Positions 1 to 20,683 of a stretch of DNA of 64,000 nucleotides are shown one piece after another. Location of the stretch: assembly GCF_037038585.1 (NCBI RefSeq), contig NC_092541.1, positions 1,187,445 to 1,251,444 of the forward strand. The letters are read 5' to 3'. The notes beneath the pieces are model-generated. The model saw only the letters and a list, made by a program, of their open reading frames with translations. It searched no databases and was not told the origin of the DNA. The translations under genes and the position numbers were made by a program. The first letter of the stretch is position 1. Each line of letters begins with the position of its first letter. This stretch comes from Patagioenas fasciata (taxonomy: Eukaryota > Chordata > Aves > Columbiformes > Columbidae).

Positions 1-198
1 GCTCTGGTGGGGTGGATGTGCTGGTTTCCCAGGTGACACAAGCAACATCAGCCATGGGCAGCGAAACCAGGAGCAGAACTGGTGCAAGAACCGGGAGCCC
101 CGCTGCATGTGCTTGTTTGCACCCTCTCTCTGCTTTAGATAAAAACAACTTGAGTAGACTGAAGCTAATTCTTCTTTTTTGCTTCTGTTCTTTGATAG

Positions 199-4153
<3,955 letters not shown>

Positions 4154-5820
4154 GCTGTGCTGTCCCAGCACACCTCGCTGCTGCACCTTATAAGCGATGC
4201 CATGTTTGCTTCCCGCTGACATGACTGCTGCTCTTCCCGTTGCTGTGTGTGTCACAAGCGCTGCTTTTCCATCCAGACGCCCAGAGAGGGACTCGGGGCA
4301 GGACCATGAGCGGCTGCTGCCGGGCCAGCAGCTTTTTCCAGCCCTGGGCTCTGGAACCCAGCTCTGGAGGGAGCCCACGGACCGGGGCAGCTGGAGCTTG
4401 AAGAAAAGTGAATTCTCAGTGTTTTCCCATCTTCTGCTGATGGCTGGAAGAACCAGAGCGGGCGAGGTGTCACCTGCAGCCAGAGGTGGGGGCAGAGGGG
4501 CTGGTGCTCCCCTCCAGCCCGGTCCCCTGGGACAGGCTCTGCCCTCAGGTGCCACCTCTTGCTGCTTGTTTTGTCATGTTGACAAGGACAGTGACAGGGT
4601 TGGAAGCCATAGAGAGGTGGCCGCAGTGGTCCCCAGGCTGCTGTCACTGAGGTTCTGTTTCCCTTCTGCCCCAGCTGGCTGGGGGACAGAGACCCCCCGG
4701 CCATGGCACGGTGGTGGGGCTGGGGACAGCAGCACTATGCAAAATGTCACTTTGGGTAGGGGACAGCGCTGAGCTGCTCAGAGGTGGTGACGGGTGCTGC
4801 TGCAAAGCACAAGAGGAACCCAGAGGCAGCAGGAGCCCTGGGGAAGCCCGTCCAGCCTTTCTGGTGGCCGTGGGGTGGCTGGGTGACTCGTGCCTGTCCC
4901 TACCTGCTCCTTGGCCCTTTGGGCTGGTGTGGGGATGATTCTGCCAGGGAGTTTTTTGCTGGGGAATCTGGGGCTGCACCCGGAGCAGGAGCCAGGCAGG
5001 TGCTTCCTGACCACACGGTACCGGAGCTGGTTCTTCCGCCCTCCTCTGCCAGGACAGTCCCTTTGTGGGAAGTGTTGGGGACTTCAGGAAGGTCCCCGCA
5101 AGGCGATAGAACCTGGTGTTGGTGTCGGGTGTTGCCGTGCGGAGGTTTGGACGGGGCCCAGCAAACCTGTCACTGTCTGCGGTGACCTGGGGATGGCTCC
5201 TCGGGGACCCGCGAGGGGTTTGTGACACCGGCCCTGGGGAGAAAGGGGAAATGTTCCCTGGCAGGGGGAGGTTTGGCCTTAGCACCCCATGCAAAAAGAA
5301 AAAAGCACTTTAATAATTCTCAACCGGCCCTGTGTTCCTCTCCAGGGATGGAGGGGCCACAGAGGGCTGGGGTCCCTTTGCAGGGATGTTTTTGGATGGG
5401 GGGCTCTTCCCTCAGCAGGGCCTGAAAGGATGGGGATGTCCATTAGAAGCCACGTATGTTCCCCACAGCCCCCCCTGCTGTGGCACTGGGGGGCAGGAGC
5501 CCCTCACCCCCTTTTGGGGGGCGGTGTTTGTCCAGGGACCCTCGTCCTTTGGGGCACCGCAGGCGGTCGGTCTGTCCGTCTGTCGTCCCTGCTGTCTGTG
5601 ATGCCCTCCCGGGGCTCGGAGGCGTTCAGGTCTGTCTGGAGCGGCGCTTGTCCCCTGTCACCTCCATCCCCCTCGCTCCCCCGACCCCACTCAGCGTCCT
5701 CTGCCACCTCGGCCGTATCTGCACTATGCCCAGCTTGTGTCTGTGGTTTGTTGACGGTTAATAATGCACTTTAACATGGCTTGTAGCCTTTGTCACAATA
5801 AAGTGGTAGCGAACGTCCTC
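4154..5820 (+). other. EZH1: EZH1 3' UTR
   Basis: About 1.67 kb follow the TAG stop without another recognisable exon and end at a good poly(A) signal. I see no repeat in it. Open frames here lack homology and codon structure. Confidence 0.75.
5797..5802 (+). terminator. EZH1 poly(A) signal AATAAA
   Basis: Canonical AATAAA. GT-rich sequence follows about 25 bases on (CTTTGGTCTCTGTC), as expected for a cleavage site near 5820. Confidence 0.8.
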
Positions 5821-6077
5821 GCTTTGGTCTCTGTCACCCCAGGGAGCGGCACAAAACTGTCCCCAAGGTTCGTGGTTTGGGCTCCCCAGGTCCCAGCACA
5901 GGTTCGGTCACTGCGCTGGGCCTGCTGGCCACACCAGTGCTGGTACCAGCCACGATGCTGGTGGCCTTTTTGGCCACCTGGCTCACGTTCAGCCTCTCCC
6001 AGGTGCAGGCTGAGCCATAGCGGGGACATCGGAGCTGCCGCCCCAGGCTGTGGAGCATCAAACGCCATCATTCTGCC

Positions 6078-6083
6078 TTTATT
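6078..6083 (-). terminator. CNTNAP1 poly(A) signal (AATAAA on minus strand)
   Basis: TTTATT on the plus strand. It is the only canonical signal I see between the CNTNAP1 stop and the EZH1 end. Convergent cleavage sites would be about 240 bp apart. Confidence 0.55.
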
Positions 6084-6544
6084 TGAGCATCTTCACATCT
6101 CATTCAACAAAACAGGTTGGTTTTTTGTTTAAAACGAAGTGCCCGGTGGAGCTGGGCCTTGGGGGAAGATAAATGCATTTCTGTAACGTCGTCTTAACCG
6201 CAACACAAGGAGTGAACGGGAGATTTCCCTGCGCTGGAGGTAACGGGTGGGATCAGCACCTTGTACAGAGAAGTAGCGAACTACAGACCACACACCCTGG
6301 CATGGGGAACGGAACGGAACGCAACGCCCGCCAGGAGCTTCCCTTCGGGGTTTTTGTTGTTTTTATACAAACCGAGAGAATAAAAAAATCAGAGTGTAGT
6401 AGAATATCCGGCAACGCAACAAAAAACAAGGTAGAAAGGATCAGTACCTGATCGTATGAAAGCAGCATCTCAGCGAAAGTGCGGTGGCGTCATGCGCGGC
6501 AGCGGCTGCGCGGGTGAAATATTGCTCGGCGTGCCCTGAGGCTG

Positions 6545-6604
6545 GATATCGCGTGATATCGCGGGTTATCGCGTGGTAGTGTGGGTTATCGCGAGGTATC
6601 GCAC
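6545..6604. repeat. 10-bp tandem array, consensus GWTATCGCGN, six units
   Basis: Units start at 6545, 6555, 6565, 6575, 6585 and 6595. The first three and the fifth share TATCGCG; the fourth is diverged (GGTAGTGTGG) and the sixth partly so. The period equals about one helical turn and each good unit carries two CpGs. Confidence 0.85.
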
Positions 6605-6998
6605 CGTCACGGCTCTGGCTAAGCGAGCGAAGCAGCGGGTAAACTACGCGCGGGCAGCGCTAACGGGACGGCGGCGACCGGGGGCACCGGTGACCGGGGG
6701 CACCCGGCGCGGTCCCCGGTGCGAGGGCGGTTCGGCTCCTGCCGGTGCAGGGCAGGATTTGGCAGCAGGCTGTCCCCGGCACAGGGGCTGCCGGTGTCCC
6801 CGGGGCCAGTGGGGCTCGGCGGGTGGTGGCCGCGCTCCGGGGCCGGGTCGGTGGCGGCCGCGGGGAGCCGGTGCCCGTCGGTCTGTCCGTCCGGCGGGTG
6901 TTGGCAGTTGAGGTGTGCTCGGCCCTTTGGTCCCGCGACGCTCGCTCCATCCCCGGGGCAGCTGCGGGGGCTGTGAGCCCGTCCCACCCCCAGCCCCC

Positions 6999-14394
<7,396 letters not shown>

Positions 14395-14700
14395 GCTGGA
14401 GCGGCCCGAGCGCCCTCGGCGCCGCCGCTCCCGGTGCTGCAGCCGCGCGGCGGAGCGGGGCCGGTGGCTCCGCCCAAGGGGCGGGGGGGGCGGCTCCGGG
14501 ACGGGGGGACGCGGGGGCCGGACTGGGCGCAGCGCAGAGTCCCGGCCCCCCCACCATCCCCCATGCCTCACCGCCGAGGGATGCTGCTTCTCCCCCCAGA
14601 CACCCGGTTCTGCCGGTCCTTGGCCCCGTGCGGTACCGATCGCCCCGAGCTGTGGCCTCGGTGGGTCGGGTGGGGGTGCGTGAGTAGATGGGGTATGGGC
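14395..14700 (-). promoter_or_regulatory. CNTNAP1 promoter region (CpG-rich, no TATA seen)
   Basis: Sequence upstream of the CNTNAP1 ATG is very GC- and CpG-rich. I see no TATA box. Call rests on position and composition only. Confidence 0.45.
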
Positions 14701-17645
14701 AGTGGAGTAGTGGGCAGCCCACGGGGCGGACTCGAGTGGGGCCGTGCAGGGAGTTCCCTGGGCATCACCGCATCCCGGGCATCACCGGTTCCCATGCAGC
14801 CCCTGGTACTCGCCCAGCCCTGTCCTGAGCCCCCGCCGCGCTGGGGAACACAGCCCCCCCTCGCAGACCCGGCCCCCACAGACGTGGCCCAGGCGCCCAC
14901 GGTGGCAACGGGAGGGGTTTTGGACTGGAGCCCACCAGCCCTCCTGCAGCAGATGTGGCGGCGGTTTGTAATCAAGCCACAGATTAAGGCCTGCGGGTTT
15001 TGGGGTCGCCCGTCTCTCCAGTGGTGCAGGAGACAGGATTTAGCCTCTGTCTGTTCCCAAGACATCCCCAGGGAGGGGACGGAGGGGGCTGGCAGCTGTG
15101 TGGCCTACATACCCTGCCTACCCCACAGCCACACAGTGCCCTGTGTCCCCCCAGCTCTGTGGGGTGTCCCCCTCTCCCAGGAGCCCCATGCAGCACCCTA
15201 AGCCCATCCCTGAGGAACTGGGATGCACTGGGGGCTGCTGGGTCTGAGCAGGCTCGGTGTGCTGAGCAGGGGCTGTGCTGGGTCCGAGCAGCTTGTGGGC
15301 ATTGTCCCCCAGGCCTGGCAGTGTGACTGTCACCTGCGGGCAGCAGGTGCTGGCGCCGCTTCCTGCGCAGGCAAAGCTGAGGCTGAGGCCAGCGGGCGAA
15401 AGAGGGAACAGAAAAGCCCAGGTGCGATGGGGCCACGGTGGCAACCAGGACTTGTGCTACGAGGGGACACAGCACCTGCCCTCCCACCTCCCGGACCCTC
15501 GCAGTGCCTGCGAGTTTGTCCCCAGGAGAGGCACAGTCCCAGAGGTGCTGATTGCTCCGGCCACAGCCCCTTGTCCGACACTGTCCTGGATCAGGTCTGT
15601 GACATCCCAGGGGGACATGCAGGGTCCCCACCTCTGCCCAGTTGCTCTCCAGCCAGGGTGCAGCAGCTCCCGGGTCCCGCTGCACCACAGGCACCGGCTG
15701 GAGGCAACAGGAGGGCCGAGCCGGGATAAGCCACGGCAAAGATGGCTGTAGCGGGGAGAAAGGGAGATTGAGGGATTAATGCGGCAAACAGCTGAAAGCC
15801 GGTTAAAGCCAGGGATCAATTTGCTCTCCCCATGGGGAGAGGAAAGTGGGGCCTCTGCCCCACAGGAATTAATCTGTCCCTTAATGAGGAGTTGGGAATT
15901 TTGTTGTCAACAACCAGCAACATGTCCGCCCAGCACCATGGGAGTGCTGGGGGCACAGGGGTATGGGGGTGCAGGGGTGTAGGGGTACGGGGGTGCTGGG
16001 CAGGGCTGGAGCCCGTGGTGAGCAGGATGCCCTGCACCAGCAGCTGCCCCGGTTCCTGGAACTGCCACGTTTCCCATCAGAAGGAGCCGATCCTGGACTG
16101 GACACAGCTCTGCTGCTCCCACCAGACCAGTGTCCTGCTCAGCGCCAGCCCACAGCAGCCCACACTCTTGTCCTTGGCTGTGCTCCCTCCAGACTCCCCT
16201 CCAGCCCCACAGAGGCAGCTCTTGCCGTGGGGCAGGAGCCACAAACGGCCCCAGGGAGGGCTGGGGTCTCCTGAATGTGCTGCGGTCTCCTGAATGTGCT
16301 GCTTGCCCTTGGCCAGGCCCTGCTCCCCCAAGATGGGGCTCCCCACATTGTCCCCCAGCCCCACGTGATGGGTTGAGCAGAGCTGCTATTCCTGTCCCCA
16401 GCACACAGATGCTAGCCACAAAATAATATATGCAGGATGGGCTCCAGAGCAGCGTCGCATCTGCCTCCTCGCCTTCCTCCCCTGGGGCTGGGTTTGTGCT
16501 CTGCACCGCTCTTGGTATCAGGAGCGGCACGTGGTCAAACCACAGGTTTGCAGAGCACTGAGACACTGACAGCTCCGGATCCACCGGCCAGGGAAAAAGT
16601 CCTGCTGTGCGATGCAGGACCAGGTGAGGGGCCGTGGAGAGAGCGGTTCGCTGGGGAATGGGCAGGAACCCCCCTTGCGGGGTTTGCTTGTTGCTTTCAA
16701 ATGTTTCTCTTGCGAGCTTGTGTGTTTGGGCTGAAAGACAAAGCCCCAGGGAATGCAGAACAGCACCTAGTGCTCCAGGTCGCCAGGGCCCAGAGCAGCG
16801 AAGGGGCTGGCGGAGCTGCTGGGGTGTCAGCCTGCCCTGGCACTGGGTTCAGACCCCACCTGTGGCCCAGGAGCAGGATGTGGATCAGGTCTGGCTGCCC
16901 GGGCTTGGGGATGGGAGCTGGAGGGAAACTGCTCTCACAAGGCTGCTGTGAGTCAGAGCTGTGCCGGATCCTGACCTCCATGGCAATGGGGTCCCAGCTG
17001 CCCAGTGCCAGGCTGCAGGGCTGTCTCCTCATCCTGGAGCAGGACTGAGAGGCCGGGAGCTGGGAACACTGTGCACAGCTGCCTGCAACCTATGTGAGGC
17101 AGTAGGATGTCCCAGGACCTCCCCAGCTGGGAGCAGGATCAGGCGATGTGGGGCTGTGCTGGCACTGGGATCCTCAGGGCCACGCATGGGTGGGTGGGTG
17201 CTTTGGACAAGTCCCCGCTTGCACCCTTGGGGGCTTACACTCACCTGGGGACACCGCCATGATGCTCCAAGGCCCAGCTGCACAGGGCAACTGGTGCTGT
17301 GGGCTGGGTGCTGAGCCCCAGGGAGCATCAGGAGCAGATCCCCAAGGCAGGTGCACGGTTAGTTTGTGGAACGTGGTGCTGTGCCGGGGACGCCGCGGCT
17401 GGGGTCACGTCTCCCCGCCAGCTCTGCACCGCAGGCAGCTGCTCGAGAAGCGTGTGGTTGCTCTCGCAATGAGTGGTTGCGGTGAACCTCCCGCTGCCTT
17501 GGTGTGGGTGTGAGATGGAAAATTCCCCGAGCACAGGGCTGGGGGCTGTGGCACACCCGGGGTTCCCGCAGCGGGGCTGGGTGGGGGACGGCTGCCCTGG
17601 GTGCGGTGCAGCCACCTCCAAGCACCCCTCGCTCAGCCTCCTTCT
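14700..17645. other. Intergenic CNTNAP1-CCR10 spacer
   Basis: About 3 kb without a recognisable exon. It holds a TAAT-rich block at 15765-15915 (see findings), an exact 19-bp tandem duplication at 16265-16302, and a short G-rich minisatellite around 15957-16000. Long open frames here are effects of GC-rich sequence. Confidence 0.6.
16265..16302. repeat. Exact tandem duplication, 2 x 19 bp
   Basis: GGTCTCCTGAATGTGCTGC occurs twice in a row with no mismatch. Confidence 0.9.
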
Positions 17646-18734
17646 ATGCAGGCAACCCTCAGCCCCATTGGAACGGAGCTGACCGCCACCACCGACTTCT
17701 ACCCCGGGTGGGACGTGTCCTTGTTGGGGGACAGCAAGCTGCCCGAGCTCTGCGAGAAGCAGGCAGTGCAGGGTTTTGCCCGCACCTACCAGCCGGCTGT
17801 CTACCTGCTGCTCTCGCTGCTGGGCATAGCGGGGAACGGGCTGGTGCTGGTCACGCACACCCGCTACCGCCGGGCACACAGCATCACCGACGTCTGCCTG
17901 CTGCACCTCGCCCTGTCCGACCTCCTGCTGCTCCTCACGCTGCCCTTCGCCGTCACCAACACGCTGCAGGGCTGGTCCCCCGGCACGGCTGCCTGCAAGG
18001 TGCTGCAGGGCCTCTACGCCCTCAACTTCTACAGTGGCTTCCTCTTCCTCACCTGCATCAGCGTGGACCGCTACGTGGCCATTGTGCAGGTGCCGGCTGC
18101 TTGCCGCTTGCGCCCACGGGCTCGCCGCCACGGCTGGCTGACGGCAGGGCTGGCCTGGCTGCTGGCCACGCTGCTGGCGCTACCGCAGTTCATCTACGGT
18201 CAAGCGGAGCAGCACCAGGACCTCCAGCTCTGCCGCGTCGTCTTCCCCCGGGCGGTTTCACGAGCAGCACGGGGGGCCACCAACCTGGTGCAGGTGGTGC
18301 TGGGCTTCGCGGTGCCCTTCCTGGTCATGGCAAGCTGCTACGCGGCCGTGGCCCGGACGCTGCTGGCCACCCGTGGCGCCCAGCCCCACCGGGCACTGCG
18401 GGTGCTGCTGGCCCTCGTGCTGGTGTTCGTGGCCCTGCAGTTGCCCCACAGCCTGATGGTGCTGCTGGACGCGGCCGAGCTGCTGGCCAGCTGGGAGGTG
18501 AGCTGTGCCCAGAGCCGCCGCAAGGACCTGGCCCTGCTGGTCACGGGCGGGCTGGCCTACCTGCGCTGCTGCCTCAACCCGCTGCTCTACGCCTTCCTGG
18601 GCCAACGTTTCCGCCAGGAGCTGTGCCTGCTGGCCAGCGATGCCGGCTGTGTGGGACCCCTCGACTCGCGCTGCCCCACTTGCCCCAGTCCCCGCCGGCG
18701 GACATCGCTCTCCACCTGCCAGGATGTGGTGTAG
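17646..18734 (+). CDS. CCR10: CCR10, CC chemokine receptor 10
   Basis: Seven-transmembrane G-protein-coupled receptor at the plasma membrane; the mammalian orthologue binds CCL27 and CCL28 and guides skin and mucosal lymphocytes. The open frame gives 362 aa, the same length as human CCR10. Visible marks: acidic N-terminus with a possible sulfated tyrosine (DFYPGWD), TM1 motif GNGLVL, TM2 LALSDLLLLLTLPFA, DRYVAI at the end of TM3, a LNPLLYAF motif in TM7, and a Ser-rich tail. The start chosen is the first ATG of the frame. It overlaps an acceptor-like TTCTATGCAG, and mammalian CCR10 has a tiny first exon, so an upstream spliced start is possible. The intact frame and its place between CNTNAP1 and PLEKHH3 support orthology. 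Confidence 0.93.
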   Translation: MQATLSPIGTELTATTDFYPGWDVSLLGDSKLPELCEKQAVQGFARTYQPAVYLLLSLLGIAGNGLVLVTHTRYRRAHSITDVCLLHLALSDLLLLLTLPFAVTNTLQGWSPGTAACKVLQGLYALNFYSGFLFLTCISVDRYVAIVQVPAACRLRPRARRHGWLTAGLAWLLATLLALPQFIYGQAEQHQDLQLCRVVFPRAVSRAARGATNLVQVVLGFAVPFLVMASCYAAVARTLLATRGAQPHRALRVLLALVLVFVALQLPHSLMVLLDAAELLASWEVSCAQSRRKDLALLVTGGLAYLRCCLNPLLYAFLGQRFRQELCLLASDAGCVGPLDSRCPTCPSPRRRTSLSTCQDVV

Positions 18735-19030
18735 GGACACGGCACCCAGGGGCTCGGCCCCTCCGCGGCTTCTCGTTGGTGCACGGACGTGCCCCCAGTA
18801 CCCGCAGAGCATCCTGGCAAGGGCAGCGCCAGACAACACACACGGTGCCCACACACACGTGGGCAGAAGGAGGACAGCCCCACAGCACTCGTGGGACCCG
18901 CAAGCGCCTCTACTGCCCAGCGCGCCGCCGGGCCGGGGGGGACCCTGCGATGACACGCGTATTCAGGGGGGGCCATGCGGTGCGGGGGGGCTGGAGGCGG
19001 TGGGTGCACACAGCTGGGTCCCACCCTCGC

Positions 19031-19036
19031 AATAAA
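19031..19036 (+). terminator. CCR10 poly(A) signal AATAAA
   Basis: Canonical hexamer about 300 bases after the CCR10 stop, followed by G/T-rich sequence. Confidence 0.7.
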
Positions 19037-19049
19037 CCCCGGTGGAGCC

Positions 19050-20400
19050 GCGGTGGGTGAGCGGCGTCTCCGTGCGGGACAGGGATGCCCCGAGGGGGGA
19101 CAGGGGCCGGTGCTGCCGGGGGGAATTTGCCCAGGAGCGGGGTGCGGGGGAGCGGGGCGGGGGAAGCTCCGTGCCCACCGGCGCTGGCGGGGTGATGCCT
19201 GCAGGAGGCAGCACAACCTCGCGCTTCCTGCTGTCCCCTGCCTGTGCCCTGCCTGTGCCCTGCCCGTGCCCTTCCTGTCCCCGCGGTCGCCTTCCTGGGC
19301 TCCCCCAGCCCCGCGGTGACCCCAGTCCCGCTCAGGCGTTCACGGGGCGCAGCTGGGGACTGGGGGCAGGAGCGGGGGGCACCCCCCAACACAGCCCAGC
19401 CAACACAGGCAGCGGCAGAGCCCACGCCACCATCCCAGAGGACACGGTGCTATAGGGGACAGGAGACCCGGGCTGGTGACAGCAGAGCCTCCCCTGGAAA
19501 AATCTGCAGTGGGTCCGGTTGGAAAAACCCCTCCTGGGGTGGGGAGGCCACAGGGGCCAGAGGGACTTTCCTCTCCCCTCCTCACTTCCCCCACGAATTC
19601 CTCTGCTCTGGCACTTCCCAGCCCAGCGGCTCCCACTTCCCCCGGGGCCAGGGCACCGCGGTGGGGGTGGCACGACCTGGATGCGCTCGCCCCCACAGGG
19701 TGCCGGGAGTGGGACGGGGTGCAGCTCTGGTGCAGCCACTCGTGGGGTCTCTGCAGTGGAGCTGGGCATGCAGGGGAGCATCTCCCACTCCACTGGTGCC
19801 CATGGCTGTCCCCGCTGCCCTCCGGCCCCACAGCGGGCCTCAGCCCCGCGGCGCAGGCCCGGTGCTGGCTGTGTGGGAGGAGAGCTGGCAGCCGGCGCTT
19901 CCTGCGTGCGCATCCCAGCACCGCAGGCTCCCAGAGACGGTGTTGACCCAACAGCTGTAGCAAAGCCAGAGCCGTGGCTGATGTGCTTAACCCCTTGCAG
20001 GGCTCCAGGGCCTCGGTGCTGTCACGGCACCGACGGCTCAAGGGTGCTGCGGACCCTCTGCTGCTGGGCCGAGCCCGGGGCTGCAGCACCGATGTGACAT
20101 GGGCTCATGGGGACGAGAGGGCCGGCAGGACAGACCTGCCCGAGCGCGGTGCCCACCTGCCCGCGGAGCTCCGGTACCACACCGGGCTGAGCCGCCTTCG
20201 CGGGACGGGTGCTGGTGCTGCGGTACGGAGCTTTTGGGCCAGCATATGGTGCCGGTGCTGCGGGACAGCTCGGCGCCATGGCCGGTGGAACCCCGGGGCT
20301 ACCGGAACCAGCGCTCCCCCCCGGGGTCTGTGCCCGGTGCATCGTGCCGGCGGTGGCTCCGGGAGCACCGGACCCGTGACAGCCCGATCGTGCGACACCC
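19050..20400. other. Intergenic CCR10-PLEKHH3 spacer
   Basis: No exon recognised. A short degenerate repeat of CCTGTGCCCTGC-like 12-mers lies at about 19230-19282. GC content rises towards the PLEKHH3 promoter. Confidence 0.55.
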
Positions 20401-20683
20401 CCGGAGCTTCCCTCGTCCGCCGCGCGCCCCCGCCCGGTAGGTGACGCAAGCGGCGGCCCCGCCGCCCCGGGCGCGCTGGCTCCGCCCCGGGCCGCGCGCG
20501 GCGATTGGCGGGGGCCGGTGACGCGCCTGGCCCGGCCCGCCCGGGGCGGCGGCGGCGGCGGTGGGGCCGGTCCCGGCGGCGGCGGCCGGTGCGCGGCGCG
20601 GCGCGGGCGGGCGGCGGGCCGGTCCCGTCCCGGTCCCGTCCCGTCCCGGTCCCGTCCCGTCCCGTCCCGTCGCCGGCGGGGCG
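20400..20683 (+). promoter_or_regulatory. PLEKHH3 CpG-island promoter and 5' UTR
   Basis: Very CpG-rich. An inverted CCAAT box (GCGATTGGCG) is at 20501-20510, followed by GGC-rich runs and a GTCCC pentamer array at 20621-20672 that ends 11 bases before the ATG. No TATA box is visible. Confidence 0.6.
20621..20672. repeat. CCCGT/CGGTC pentanucleotide array in PLEKHH3 5' leader
   Basis: About ten copies of a 5-6 bp GTCCC/CCGGT unit lie directly upstream of the start codon and probably within the 5' UTR. Confidence 0.85.

Larger units (their letters stand above)
6055..6998 (-). other. CNTNAP1: CNTNAP1 3' UTR (probable)
   Basis: Downstream of the TAA stop the minus strand runs about 920 bases to an AATAAA (plus-strand TTTATT at 6078-6083). 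The part next to the stop (6620-6990) is very GC-rich. A 10-bp tandem array lies at 6545-6604. Confidence 0.6.

Noticed and set aside
1-198. Additional EZH1 exon at the left edge
   Set aside because: No SANT-domain sequence in any frame; reads as intron up to the TTTGATAG acceptor.
17504-19060. 518-codon frame overlapping CCR10 in another frame
   Set aside because: CCR10's own frame has all receptor motifs; this one is a +1 shadow with random-looking composition.
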